This document shows, piece after piece, positions 54,039 to 62,425 of a stretch of 64,000 bases of DNA. Origin of the DNA: Nocardia brasiliensis. Lineage in GTDB: Bacteria; Actinomycetota; Actinomycetes; Mycobacteriales; Mycobacteriaceae. The notes under the pieces were generated by a model. It was not told the origin of the DNA, searched no databases, and saw only the letters and a list, made by a program, of their open reading frames with translations. The position numbers and the translations under genes are program-made. Position 1 is the stretch's first letter. The number at the start of each line of letters is the position of its first letter. The DNA lies in the NCBI RefSeq assembly GCF_011801125.1, contig NZ_CP046171.1, positions 2,046,001-2,110,000 on the forward strand, in the 5' to 3' direction.

Positions 54039-54099
54039 GATCACCAGGTAATGGTGGCGGCATCGGCCGAGAGCCGAACGCCACCATTACCTGGTGATC
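54039..54099 (-). terminator. Perfect 21-bp hairpin downstream of the VOC gene
   Basis: Arms 54039-54059 and 54079-54099 are perfect inverted repeats (GATCACCAGGTAATGGTGGC and its complement), loop 19 bases with its own TCGGC/GCCGA pair. It follows the minus-strand VOC stop at 54121 and precedes sigK. The core 54050-54088 matches the hairpin at 43888-43926 in the opposite orientation. Probably a terminator or mRNA-end element. Confidence 0.75.
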
Positions 54100-54120
54100 G
54101 ACTGACCAACTAGCCATCGC

Positions 54121-54531
54121 TTACGCGGGACCGGTCTTCGCGAGGACCTCCAGGTAGTGCGGGTTGGACATGAGGCCGAGGATATTGCCGAACGGGTCGA
54201 CGACGGCCGCGGTGACGAAGCCGGTCCCCGCGCCGCGCTCGGTGATCGGGTCGTATTCCTCGGCGCCGAGCTCGAGCAGGCGCCGGAAGGTGGCCTCGAG
54301 ATCGTCGACGTGCCAGTTGACGATCGCGCCGCCGGGTGTGTCCCGTGCGCCCGCCGGGGCGTACGCGCGGTTGACGATGCCGAATTCGTGCAGGTAGTCA
54401 CCGATCCGGAATTCGTAGTAGCCGTTGGGGACGTGGAAGTACGGCTCGACGCCGAGGAACTCGGTGTACCAGTCCTTGGCGGCCTCCAGATCGTCGGCGT
54501 AAAAGGTGCTCGTCGCCATTCCGCGCAGCAT
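54121..54531 (-). CDS. VOC-family (glyoxalase-like) protein
   Basis: The product has 136 residues; ATG 54531 has AAGGAG seven bases upstream. The betaalphabeta fold starts TSTFYADDLEAAKDWYTEFL and includes NGYYEFRIGDYLHEFGIV, AIVNWHVDDLEATFRRLLEL and AAVVDPFGNILGLMSNPHY, the standard VOC layout with metal-binding His/Glu positions. The small size and lack of a second repeat argue for a homodimer. Reaction unknown. It is divergent from a WYL regulator that probably senses its substrate. Confidence 0.9.
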   Translation of the reverse strand: MLRGMATSTFYADDLEAAKDWYTEFLGVEPYFHVPNGYYEFRIGDYLHEFGIVNRAYAPAGARDTPGGAIVNWHVDDLEATFRRLLELGAEEYDPITERGAGTGFVTAAVVDPFGNILGLMSNPHYLEVLAKTGPA

Positions 54532-54580
54532 TTCTGTTCTCCTTCGTTGGTTCGTGCTGGTGAGATCAATGTTCGGCCAT

Positions 54581-54605
54581 AAAGTGCGCACGGAATGAGC
54601 ACTTT
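54581..54605. promoter_or_regulatory. Inverted repeat between VOC and WYL genes
   Basis: AAAGTGC (54581-54587) and GCACTTT (54599-54605) are a perfect 7-bp pair separated by 11 bases, in the divergent promoter space. A likely operator for the WYL regulator, inferred by position. Confidence 0.45.
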
Positions 54606-54624
54606 TACGGGCAGAATCGTCGGT

Positions 54625-55581
54625 ATGCGAGCGGACAGGTTGGTGGCGATCTTGCTGATGATGCAGACGCGCGGCAGGGTGACCGCGGCCGAGGTGGCCG
54701 CGGAGTTGGAGACGTCGGTCGCCACCGCGCGCCGTGATCTCGAGGCGCTGTCGATGGCAGGCGTGCCGGTGTATCCGCAGCCGGGTCGGGGCGGGGGATG
54801 GTCGCTGGTGGGTGGTGCGCGTACCGATCTCACCGGTTTGACCGCGGGGGAGGCGCGGGCGCTGTTTCTGCTGGCGGGACCGTCCGCGGGTGCGGTGCCC
54901 GAGGCGAAATCGGCGCTGCGCAAACTGGTTCGAGCGCTACCGCAGACCTTCCGCACGGACGCGCAAGCGGCGGCGGATGCGGTGGTGATCGATCCGTCTC
55001 GCTGGGGTCAGGCCGATCGTGAACTGCCGCAGGTGGTTTCGCTGCTGCAGCGAGCTGTGGTGCAGCGCAACAAGGTTCGCCTGACCTACACCGGCAGGAA
55101 CCAGGAACGCACCGAGCGTCTGGTGGATCCGTGGGGCCTGATCGACAAGGACGCGATCTGGTATCTCATCGCAGGCACCGACCGTGGACAGCGCACGTTC
55201 CGCGTCGACCGGATCGCCGAAGCCGTCCTCACCGAGCAAACTGCTTCCCGCCCAGCAGATTTCGATCTGTCCACCGCGTGGAAAGAAGTGGTGGACGAGC
55301 TGGAACAGCGGCGGGCGAGCACGGCGGCCACGGTGCTCATCTCGGAACGTCTGTTACCGATCCTGCGCAACCAGCAGGGCAGGAACTGCGTCGTAGACGG
55401 CCCGATCCCCGTCGGCCGCATCAGAGCCCAGGTCACCGCCCCCACGGCCTGGATGCTCGCGCAACAACTCGCGGGTTGGGGTGCGTCCATCGAAGTCCTC
55501 GACCCGCCGGAGGTGCGCGCCGAACTAGCCCGCATCGGCACCGAACTCGTCGACCGCTACTCCGCCGTGGGTGCCCCGTAG
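54625..55581 (+). CDS. WYL-domain HTH transcriptional regulator
   Basis: The product has 318 residues from ATG 54625 (54595 adds ten residues). The N-terminal HTH_11 domain reads RADRLVAILLMMQTRGRVTA and LETSVATARRDLEALSMAG. The linker GRGGGWSL is typical. The WYL domain has DPWGLIDKDAIWYLIAGTDR with the WYL core. The C-terminal DeoR-like dimer region ends VEVLDPP-type sequence (IEVLDPPEV). WYL domains bind small ligands or nucleic acid. It is divergent from a VOC enzyme, the usual target arrangement. Confidence 0.92.
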   Translation: MRADRLVAILLMMQTRGRVTAAEVAAELETSVATARRDLEALSMAGVPVYPQPGRGGGWSLVGGARTDLTGLTAGEARALFLLAGPSAGAVPEAKSALRKLVRALPQTFRTDAQAAADAVVIDPSRWGQADRELPQVVSLLQRAVVQRNKVRLTYTGRNQERTERLVDPWGLIDKDAIWYLIAGTDRGQRTFRVDRIAEAVLTEQTASRPADFDLSTAWKEVVDELEQRRASTAATVLISERLLPILRNQQGRNCVVDGPIPVGRIRAQVTAPTAWMLAQQLAGWGASIEVLDPPEVRAELARIGTELVDRYSAVGAP

Positions 55582-56162
55582 GTGCCGCTCCGGCCCATCT
55601 GGCGCATCCGAGGTCACCCTGCCGCGTTGCCGCGTCGAAGACTGAATCCGGATTCTGGCCGCAGCTCGCTGGGCGGCTGACCCGGGTGCCGACCCCCAGT
55701 CTGCTGGGCGACTGAACCGGATTGTGGCCATTGCCTGCTGAGCGACTGGTCGGACTCTGGCCATTGCCTGCTGGGTGACTGAGCCGGATTCTGGCCGCGC
55801 CTGCTGAGCGGCCGAGCCGGATTCTGGCCGCGCCTGCTGAGCGGCCGAGCCGGATTCTGGCCGCGCCTGCTGAGCGGCCGAGCCGGATTCTGGCCGCGCC
55901 TGCTGAGCGGCCGAGCCGGATTCTGGCCGCGCCTGCTGAGCGGCCGAGCCGGATTCTGGCCGCGCCCGCTGAGCGGCCGAGCCGGATTGTGGCGCCAGTC
56001 TGCTGGGTGACTGACCGGGACTCTGGCCATTGCCCGCTGGCTGACTGAACCGGATTCCGGCCACGCCCGGTCGGTGACCGAACCGGATGCTGGCCACCGC
56101 CCGCCGTACCACCGGCCCGGATTCATCCCACAACCCGCTGAGCGCCTGTCCCGGCGAACAAT
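55582..56162. other. Non-coding repeat region between WYL and chelatase genes
   Basis: The region is filled by a 33-base repeat and its decayed copies; frames on both strands stay open only because the unit is a multiple of three. No start with ribosome site and no family-like sequence was found. Confidence 0.65.
55781..55992 (+). repeat. 33-bp tandem repeat (6 units, decayed copies on both sides)
   Basis: Each unit starts GAGCCGGATTCTGGCCGCGC and ends CTGCTGAGCGGCC; starts are at 55781, 55814, 55847, 55880, 55913 and 55946. Diverged copies extend from about 55648 to 56110, with changes such as GGACTCTGGCCATTGCC. No spacer-repeat structure. Confidence 0.9.
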
Positions 56163-57077
56163 TCAGGCCGACAGTGTGAGTGTCCCCGCGAGCGCCGCGT
56201 CGTAGCGCTCCCACACGATCTCGGGCAGCGCCGGATGCGCGCCGATGGCGGCGGCGTGGCTCACCTCGGGCGCGGCCGCGAGGAGCCGGTCGGTCAACAG
56301 GCCGGGAGCGAGGAACCATGGTGCGACGAGGACCTCGTCGGCACCGCGCTCCCGCAGTCGTGAAATAGCTTGGCCCACCGTGGGTTCGGTGGTAGCGAAG
56401 CAGATCTCGGTGAGGTGACCGGTGCGTGCGGCCAGCCGCCGCGCAACCCCGGCGGTCAGCGCGTTGGCCGCCGGCGACGAGGAGCCGACCGCGGCGACCG
56501 CGATGCCGAGTCGAGACGGCGACGTGGCGTGACTCTCGACCACGCGATCCCGCAGCGCGTCGATCAACCTGGTGTCACGGCCGAGCACATCGGCCTGTGT
56601 CAGGCGCAACTGGGGATGGCTGGTGCGGGCCGCCGTCAGCAGGCCGGGCAGATCCACCCTGGCGTGGAACGCGCTGCCGAGCAGCAGCGGCGTGACCACG
56701 GCGTGCGTGTGCTCGGCCGCCGCGACCGCGGCGACGACATGCTCGACCGAGGGGGCGTTGAGGTCCAGAAACGCCAGCCGCACATCGTATTCCGGCCGTG
56801 CGGCGGCGAGGTCGGCCACCAGTGCGGACATCGTCGCCGCCGAGCGGGGATCCCGGCTGCCGTGCGCGACCGCGATCAGCGCGGGCCTGCCTAGTGCCTC
56901 GTCCAGGAGCTTCGGCGCGCTTCTCTGCGGCCTGGGGCGCCCGCCGGACGCGTTGTCGTCGTCGCCGATGCAAACCCCGGTATCTCCGGCTTGCCTGCGG
57001 ACGCCCCAGGCCGCCGAGGGACGCACCGACCCTCCCGGACGAGGCACCGGGCCGGCGCCGATCCCGAGTCCGCGCAT
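56163..57077 (-). CDS. Sirohydrochlorin/cobalt chelatase (CbiX-like) with repeat-derived N terminus
   Basis: The product has 304 residues from ATG 57077, one base after the cysN stop. The conserved part begins at about residue 66: ALIAVAHGSRDPRSAATMSA (metal-site His), VRLAFLDLNAPSVEHVVAA, THAVVTPLLLGSAFHARVDL and EICFATTEPTVGQAISRL. Mycobacterial Rv2393 in this place is a ferrochelatase-like enzyme for siroheme. Residues 11-61 are encoded by a palindromic repeat (56894-57047), and no alternative start exists after it, so the extension is probably translated. It supplies siroheme for the upstream sulfite reductase. Confidence 0.87.
   Translation of the reverse strand: MRGLGIGAGPVPRPGGSVRPSAAWGVRRQAGDTGVCIGDDDNASGGRPRPQRSAPKLLDEALGRPALIAVAHGSRDPRSAATMSALVADLAAARPEYDVRLAFLDLNAPSVEHVVAAVAAAEHTHAVVTPLLLGSAFHARVDLPGLLTAARTSHPQLRLTQADVLGRDTRLIDALRDRVVESHATSPSRLGIAVAAVGSSSPAANALTAGVARRLAARTGHLTEICFATTEPTVGQAISRLRERGADEVLVAPWFLAPGLLTDRLLAAAPEVSHAAAIGAHPALPEIVWERYDAALAGTLTLSA
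56894..57047. repeat. Palindromic element, copy B, inside the chelatase gene
   Basis: Outer arms GTGCCTCGTCCAGGAG (56894-56909) and CTCCCGGACGAGGCAC (57032-57047) differ by one base; inner arms GCGGCCTGGGGCG (56927-56939) and CGCCCCAGGCCGC (57002-57014) are perfect. The centre GCGTTGTCGTCGTCGCCGAT (56950 on), continuing GCAAACCCCGGTATC, is shared with copy A at 36209, but the arms are not. It forms the N-terminal residues 11-61 of the chelatase. Confidence 0.8.
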
Positions 57078-57078
57078 C

Positions 57079-58374
57079 TCAGACTCCGGTGCCGACCTCG
57101 ACGGCCGACAGCACGTCGCCGACGAGGCCCGCGGCCAGGGTGTTGCCGCCCGCCGGGTCGATGAGCAGGAAGCTGCCGGTGTGCCGGTTCACCCGGTAGT
57201 CGTCGACCGCGAGCGGCTCGGCCACGCGCAGCGACACTCGGCCGATGTCGTTGAGCGACAACGACTCCGGGTTCGGTTCGGCCGCCAGCCGCTGCTCGTC
57301 GAAGCGTTCCAGCAGTCCGCCGACGATGACCTGGGTGGTGCGGGTGCCGTGCTTGAGCAGCAGGCGCGCGCCGGGGTGCAGCGGCTTGTCGCCCAGCCAG
57401 CAGACGGTCGCGTCGAAGGCGTCGATCGCCTCGGGGGCGTCGGCCACCGACGCGATGATGTCACCGCGGGAGATATCGACGTCGTCGGCCAGGATCAGCG
57501 TGACGCTGCGGCCGGTCTGGGCCACCGCGAGTTCGCCGTCCGGGGTATCGATCCGCGCCACGGTGCTGCGCACGCCGGAGGGCAGCACGACCACCTCGTC
57601 GCCCGGTGCGACCGAGCCCGCCGCGATCTGGCCGGCGTAGCCCCGGTAGTCCGGGTACTCGGCGGTGCGCGGACGGATCACGTACTGCACCGGAAACCGC
57701 AGTCCCAGTGTGTGATTGCCGGTGCTGTCGGCGTCGACCGGCACCGATTCCAGGTGCTCGATCAGCGAGGGACCGGTGTAGTACGGGGTGTTCGACGAGC
57801 GCGTCGCGATGTTGTCCCCGTGCAGCGCCGAGACCGGGATCTCCAGCACGTCCTCGTCGGTCCAGCCGAGTGTGCGGGTGAGCCTGCCGAATTCGGCGGA
57901 GATGTCGGCGAAGACGGTCGCCGCGTCGTCGACCAAGTCGATCTTGTTCACCGCGAGTACCAGTTTCGGCACCCCGAGCAACGCCAATACCGCGGCGTGC
58001 CTGCGGGTCTGCTCGATGACGCCCTTGCGCGCGTCGACCAGCAGGATCACCAGCTGAGCCGTCGACGCGCCGGACACCGTGTTCCGCGTGTACTGCACGT
58101 GTCCCGGGGTGTCCGCGAGCACGAAAGAGCGCCGCGGCGTGGCGAAGTAGCGGTAGGCGACATCGATGGTGATGCCCTGCTCCCGTTCGGCGCGCAGGCC
58201 GTCGACGAGCAGCGAGAGGTCCGGCGTCGCCAGGCCCTTGTCCACCGACGCGCGGGTGACGGCGTCGATCTGGTCGGCGAGAACGGATTTCGTGTCGTAG
58301 AGCAACCGGCCGACCAGGGTGGACTTGCCGTCGTCGACAGAACCGGCGGTGGCCAGCCTCAGTAGGTCGGACAT
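57079..58374 (-). CDS. cysN: Sulfate adenylyltransferase subunit 1 (CysN, no APS kinase domain)
   Basis: The product has 431 residues; ATG 58374 is one base after the cysD stop. GTPase motifs are TAGSVDDGKSTLVGRL (G1), REQGITIDVAYRYF (switch), DTPGHVQYTRN (G3) and NKIDLVD (G4). Domains II and III follow, to a short end. The APS kinase (CysC) domain fused to CysN in some actinobacteria is absent, in keeping with the neighbouring APS reductase. GTP hydrolysis drives ATP sulfurylase (CysD). Confidence 0.95.
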   Translation of the reverse strand: MSDLLRLATAGSVDDGKSTLVGRLLYDTKSVLADQIDAVTRASVDKGLATPDLSLLVDGLRAEREQGITIDVAYRYFATPRRSFVLADTPGHVQYTRNTVSGASTAQLVILLVDARKGVIEQTRRHAAVLALLGVPKLVLAVNKIDLVDDAATVFADISAEFGRLTRTLGWTDEDVLEIPVSALHGDNIATRSSNTPYYTGPSLIEHLESVPVDADSTGNHTLGLRFPVQYVIRPRTAEYPDYRGYAGQIAAGSVAPGDEVVVLPSGVRSTVARIDTPDGELAVAQTGRSVTLILADDVDISRGDIIASVADAPEAIDAFDATVCWLGDKPLHPGARLLLKHGTRTTQVIVGGLLERFDEQRLAAEPNPESLSLNDIGRVSLRVAEPLAVDDYRVNRHTGSFLLIDPAGGNTLAAGLVGDVLSAVEVGTGV

Positions 58375-58375
58375 G

Positions 58376-59326
58376 TCAGAAATAGCCCTCTCGCTTGCGG
58401 TCTTCCATCGCGGCCTCGGACACCCGGTCGTCGCCGCGGGTCGCACCACGTTCGGTCAGTCGGGACGCGGCGACCTCGGCGAGGATCGCCTCGTTGTCGG
58501 CCGCGTCGGAAAGTACGGCGCCGGTGGAGGATCCGTCGCCCACGGTGCGATAACGCACCGAGAGTGTCTGCAGCTGTTCACCTTCGCGCGGCCCGCCCCA
58601 GACGCCGGGGGTCATCCACATGCCGTCGCGCTGGTACACCGGACGCTGGTGGGCGTAGTAGATGCTGGCCAGGTCGATGTTCTCGCGGGCGATGTAGCGC
58701 CAGATGTCGAGCTCGGTCCAGTTGCTCAGCGGGAAGACCCGCACGTGCTCGCCCGGTGCGTGTCTGCCGTTGTACAGGTTCCACAGTTCGGGGCGCTGCC
58801 GCTTGGGATCCCACTGTCCGAAGGCGTTGCGCAACGAGAAGATCCGCTCCTTGGCGCGGGAGCGCTCCTCGTCGCGACGGCCGCCGCCGAACACCGCGTC
58901 GAAGCGGTGCTCGCTGATCGCGTCCAGCAGCGGGACGGTCTGCAGCGGATTGCGGATGCCGTCCGGGCGTTCGGTGAGCCTGCCGTCGGCCAGGTAGTCC
59001 TCCACCTTGGCCACGTGCAGCCGCAGCCCGTAGCGCTCGACGATCCGATCGCGGAACTCCAGCACCTCGGGCAGGTTGTGCCCGGTGTCCACGTGCAGCA
59101 GCGCGAACGGCAGCGGCGCGGGCCAGAAGGCCTTGAGCGCCAGGTGCAGCAGCACCGTCGAGTCCTTGCCGCCGGAGAACAGGATCACCGGCCGCTCGAA
59201 TTCGCCTGCTACCTCCCGGAATACATGGATGGACTCGGACTCCAGGGCGGCGAGGGTGTCGAAATCGCTGATCCCCAGCGCACGCCGGGTAGCGTTCGAG
59301 GCTTCGTTCACAATGGTCTCCGTCAT
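58376..59326 (-). CDS. cysD: Sulfate adenylyltransferase subunit 2 (CysD)
   Basis: The product has 316 residues. The PP-loop SGGKDSTVLLHLALKAF (about 50-66) binds ATP. LLHVDTGHNLPEVLEFRDR, FGGGRRDEERSRAKERIFS and PLSNWTELDIWRYI are conserved CysD blocks. It makes adenosine 5'-phosphosulfate from ATP and sulfate with CysN. Operon order is cysH-cysD-cysN. Confidence 0.97.
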   Translation of the reverse strand: MTETIVNEASNATRRALGISDFDTLAALESESIHVFREVAGEFERPVILFSGGKDSTVLLHLALKAFWPAPLPFALLHVDTGHNLPEVLEFRDRIVERYGLRLHVAKVEDYLADGRLTERPDGIRNPLQTVPLLDAISEHRFDAVFGGGRRDEERSRAKERIFSLRNAFGQWDPKRQRPELWNLYNGRHAPGEHVRVFPLSNWTELDIWRYIARENIDLASIYYAHQRPVYQRDGMWMTPGVWGGPREGEQLQTLSVRYRTVGDGSSTGAVLSDAADNEAILAEVAASRLTERGATRGDDRVSEAAMEDRKREGYF

Positions 59327-59399
59327 GCTGTGTCCCCTTTCGCATGCCCGAGGGGCCTCGCGTGCTCACGCGGGCTTGCTCCCTCGGGCCCTGACTCGG

Positions 59400-60119
59400 T
59401 CATGCGGTGTGCAACCCGCACTCGGTCTTGGCGAGGCCGGCCCAGCGGCCGCTTCGCGGATCGGATCCCGGCTCCGGCTTCCGTGTGCACGGAGCGCAGC
59501 CGATGGACGGGTATCCCTCTTCGACAAGGGGATTGACGAGGATGCCGTGTTGTTCGATGTAGGCCTGCATCTCATCGTCGGACCAGGCGGCGATCGGGTT
59601 GATCTTCACCAGTCCGAACGCCTCGTCGAACGAGATGAGCGGCGCGTTGGCCCGGGTCGGCGCCTCGACGCGGCGGATGCCGGTGACCCACGCGTTGTAA
59701 CCGGCCAGCGACTTACGCAGCGGCACGACCTTGCGCAACCGGCAGCACTCACCGGCGTCGCGGGCGAAGAGGTCCTTGCCGAGCAGCCGATCCTGTTCGT
59801 CGACAGTGTGTTCCGGCCGCACATTGACCACGTTCACCCCGTACACCGCCTCGACGGCGTCGCGGGTGCCGATGGTTTCGGCGAAGTGGTAGCCGGTGTC
59901 CAGGAACAGCACGTCCACCCCGGCCCGCACCTGCGCGGCCAGGTGGACCAGCACGCCGTCCTGCATGTTCGACGCGACGATGTAGCCGGTCCCGAAGGTC
60001 TCCTCGGTCCATCGCAGCAGTTCGACGGCGGACGCGTCCGGCCCGAGGTCGGCGGCGCCGCGCGCGGCGAGCGCGCGCAGCTCGTCCTCTGTCAGCTTCG
60101 CTACCAGTTCCGTTGTCAC
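59400..60119 (-). CDS. cysH: APS reductase (CysH, iron-sulfur type)
   Basis: The product has 239 residues. Iron-sulfur ligands ECCRLRKVVPL and GCAPCTRKPEPG (CC and CxxC pairs) mark the APS-reducing class rather than the PAPS class. FLDTGYHFAET and AWVTGIRRVEAPTRANAP bind substrate. The catalytic Cys is in the C-terminal KTECGLH. It reduces adenosine 5'-phosphosulfate to sulfite. Confidence 0.96.
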   Translation of the reverse strand: MTTELVAKLTEDELRALAARGAADLGPDASAVELLRWTEETFGTGYIVASNMQDGVLVHLAAQVRAGVDVLFLDTGYHFAETIGTRDAVEAVYGVNVVNVRPEHTVDEQDRLLGKDLFARDAGECCRLRKVVPLRKSLAGYNAWVTGIRRVEAPTRANAPLISFDEAFGLVKINPIAAWSDDEMQAYIEQHGILVNPLVEEGYPSIGCAPCTRKPEPGSDPRSGRWAGLAKTECGLHTA

Positions 60120-60156
60120 AGTTGATCTCCCATCACGTGCCCGGCGCTGTCGAGGC

Positions 60157-61968
60157 TCATTTCAGGTCCGCCTCGTCGGCGCGAACGGCCCACTGGGCGA
60201 ACCGCTCGCCGTCCTCGCGGTGCTTGATGAAGTTGCGCACCACCCGCTCGATGTAGTCACCGAGATCGCTGCTGGTCACCTTGTGCTGACGCAGCTTGCG
60301 GCCGAAGGCGCTGTCGAAGCCGAGGCTGCCGCCCAGGTGCACCTGGAAGCCCTCCACCTGATTCCCCGCGCCGTCGTCGACGAGCTGGCCCTTGAAACCG
60401 ATGTCGGCGATCTGCGATCGCGCGCACGAGTTCGGGCAGCCGTTGATGTTGATGGTCACCGGAACATCCAGCAGCGCATTGAGATCGGCGAGGCGCTCCT
60501 CGAGCTCGGGCACCAGCGCCTGGGACCGCTTGCGCGTCTCGGCGAAGGACAGCTTGCAGAACTCGATGCCCGAGCAGGCCATCAGGTTTCGCCGCCACAG
60601 TGACGGACGGGCCTGCAGGCCAAGGGGCGCCAGCTCGTCTATCAGCGCGTCGACCTTGTCGTCGGCGACGTCGAGCACGATCAGCTTCTGGTACGGCGTG
60701 AACCGGATGCGGTCGGCGCCGATCCGCTCGACCGCGTCGGCCACCTTCGTCAGGATGGTGCCCGAGACGCGGCCCGCGATGGGGGAGAAGCCCACCGCGT
60801 TGAGCCCGTTCTTCAGCTTCTGCACCCCGACGTGGTCGATCGGCTTGGTCGGCTGCTCCGGCGCGGGGCCGTCGATCAGCTTGCGCTTCAGGTATTCGTC
60901 CTCGAGCACCTGCCGGAACTTCTCGATGCCCCAGTCCTTGACCAGGAACTTCAGCCGCGCCTTGGTGCGCAGCCGCCGGTAGCCGTAATCGCGGTAGAGC
61001 GAGACGACGGCCTCCCACACATCGGGCACCTCGTCCAGCGGCACCCACGCGCCGACCCGTTGCGCCAGCATCGGATTGGTGGACAGGCCGCCGCCAACCC
61101 ACAGGTCCAGACCGGGGCCGTGCTCGGGGTGCTCCACCCCGACGAACGCGACGTCGTTGATCTCGTGCACCACGTCCTGCTGGCCCGAGATCGCGGTCTT
61201 GAACTTGCGCGGCAGGTTGGAGTACTCCTTCTTGCCGATGTAGCGGCGCACGATCTCGTCGATGGCCGGGGTCGGGTCGATGATCTCCTGCAGCGATTCA
61301 CCCGCCAGCGGCGAACCGAGCACCACGCGCGGGCAGTCGCCGCACGCCTCGGTGGTCTTCAGGCCGACCGCTTCGATCCGCTTCCAGATCTCGGGGACGT
61401 TCTCCACCTCGATCCAGTGGTACTGGACGTTCTCGCGGTCGGAGAGGTCCGCGGTGTCGCGGCCGAACTCGGTGGAGATCTGGCCGAGCGTGCGCAGCTG
61501 CTCGACGTTCAGCGCCCCGCCATCGCAGCGGATGCGCATCATGAAGTACTTGGCCTCGAGCAGATCGATGTTCTCGTCGCCGGTCCAGGTGCCGTCGTAG
61601 CCCTGTTCGCGCTGGGTGTAGAGACCCCACCAGCGGAAGCGCCCACGCAGGTCGCCCTTGTCGATGCTGTCGAAGCCCGCCTTCGAGTAGATGTTCTCGA
61701 TCCGGGCGCGCACGTTGAGCGGGTTGTCGTCCTTCTTGGCCTGCTCGTTCGGGTTCAGCGGCTCGCGGTAGCCGAGCGCCCACTGGCCTTCGGCCCTGCG
61801 CCGCACCGGCTTACCGGTGCGGGCGCGCGGCGCCGCCGCGGTTTCCGGGCGCGGGCGGTCCGGGCGGACGCGGCGTTCGGTGGCGGGGCGTTCGGGTCGC
61901 GCCTGCGGGCCGGGCCGGGTCTCGGGGCCGGAATGATCGATCGGACCGGCGTCGGTGCTCGACGTCAT
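60157..61968 (-). CDS. sirA: Ferredoxin-dependent sulfite reductase (siroheme, 4Fe-4S)
   Basis: The product has 603 residues; AGGAG is 8 bases before ATG 61968. The first about 58 residues are a Pro/Arg-rich extension not found in mycobacterial SirA. CSGIEFCKLSF and NGCPNSCAR supply the cluster cysteines. Tyr117 (WGLYTQ) and Cys209 (EACGDCPR) are 92 residues apart, the same spacing as the Tyr-Cys crosslink of the mycobacterial enzyme, so the crosslink is probably conserved. It reduces sulfite to sulfide with ferredoxin. First structural gene of the operon. Confidence 0.97.
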   Translation of the reverse strand: MTSSTDAGPIDHSGPETRPGPQARPERPATERRVRPDRPRPETAAAPRARTGKPVRRRAEGQWALGYREPLNPNEQAKKDDNPLNVRARIENIYSKAGFDSIDKGDLRGRFRWWGLYTQREQGYDGTWTGDENIDLLEAKYFMMRIRCDGGALNVEQLRTLGQISTEFGRDTADLSDRENVQYHWIEVENVPEIWKRIEAVGLKTTEACGDCPRVVLGSPLAGESLQEIIDPTPAIDEIVRRYIGKKEYSNLPRKFKTAISGQQDVVHEINDVAFVGVEHPEHGPGLDLWVGGGLSTNPMLAQRVGAWVPLDEVPDVWEAVVSLYRDYGYRRLRTKARLKFLVKDWGIEKFRQVLEDEYLKRKLIDGPAPEQPTKPIDHVGVQKLKNGLNAVGFSPIAGRVSGTILTKVADAVERIGADRIRFTPYQKLIVLDVADDKVDALIDELAPLGLQARPSLWRRNLMACSGIEFCKLSFAETRKRSQALVPELEERLADLNALLDVPVTININGCPNSCARSQIADIGFKGQLVDDGAGNQVEGFQVHLGGSLGFDSAFGRKLRQHKVTSSDLGDYIERVVRNFIKHREDGERFAQWAVRADEADLK

Positions 61969-62099
61969 GGGGTCGCTCCTGCGGGTTGGTTATTGCCGTG
62001 CTGAGGGTGCGAGGGGCTGATCTCGCACCTGCGGTGTGCAGCGGAGGCGATGCAGAATTATTGGGGTCGCCGGTGGGGCCCGGGAATGGGCGCGCTGAA

Positions 62100-62192
62100 C
62101 TACCGAGAAGAGTTGGTCAGACAGCAGGCGCTACAGACGCGCTTGTAGTCGACGTGGCGACGTGCCACAAGTCGTACTCCCGATGCGCGCAT
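62100..62192 (-). CDS. Polycysteine leader peptide (30 aa) of the sulfite-reductase operon
   Basis: ATG 62192 opens a 30-codon ORF ending TAG at 62102-62100. It contains VRLVARRHVDYKRVCSACC: three Cys codons at positions 20, 23 and 24 after the conserved LVxRRHVD block of actinobacterial sulfur-gene leader peptides. The sulfite-reductase gene starts 131 bases downstream on the same strand. Ribosome stalling at the Cys codons when Cys-tRNA is low would change mRNA folding; the family role is established in mycobacteria, the mechanism here is inferred. Confidence 0.8.
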   Translation of the reverse strand: MRASGVRLVARRHVDYKRVCSACCLTNSSR

Positions 62193-62199
62193 AGGGCTT

Positions 62200-62205
62200 A
62201 TTGTG
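62200..62205 (-). promoter_or_regulatory. -10 box of the polycysteine leader
   Basis: On the minus strand CACAAT occupies -13 to -8 relative to the leader ATG, one base off the TANNNT consensus, compatible with a leaderless start. Confidence 0.35.
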
Positions 62206-62425
62206 CCATGTCAGTAGCGGCCTTCCGACCCCTCGTCGGTATTTTCCGCACTTTGCCGGGAAATCCCCTGGACCATCACCCCGATATGTGACGGCTGTCA
62301 TAGATCAACTACCTAATGCGGCTCGTGATGTGGCAATCGCATCCCAAGTGAGCTGCCTCACAATCGATTCGCGGCCGAGGTCAGCGGCTTGACCACAAGT
62401 TATGTTGAGGTATCACACTGCCCGC

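Larger units (their letters stand above)
61969..62425. other. Divergent region between sirA and the SnoaL-like gene
   Basis: The 457 bases contain the polycysteine leader ORF (minus, 62100-62192) and its promoter. The segment 61969-62099 is GC-rich with partial inverted repeats and would hold the attenuator. Nothing coding was found on the plus strand. Confidence 0.5.

Noticed and set aside
55781..55992. Possible CRISPR array
   Set aside because: The 33-base units are directly joined without spacers, and no cas gene is present.
55614..56126. Possible repeat protein on the minus strand (QNPARPLSRRG units)
   Set aside because: Open in several frames at once, no start with ribosome site, flanks decay as non-coding DNA would.
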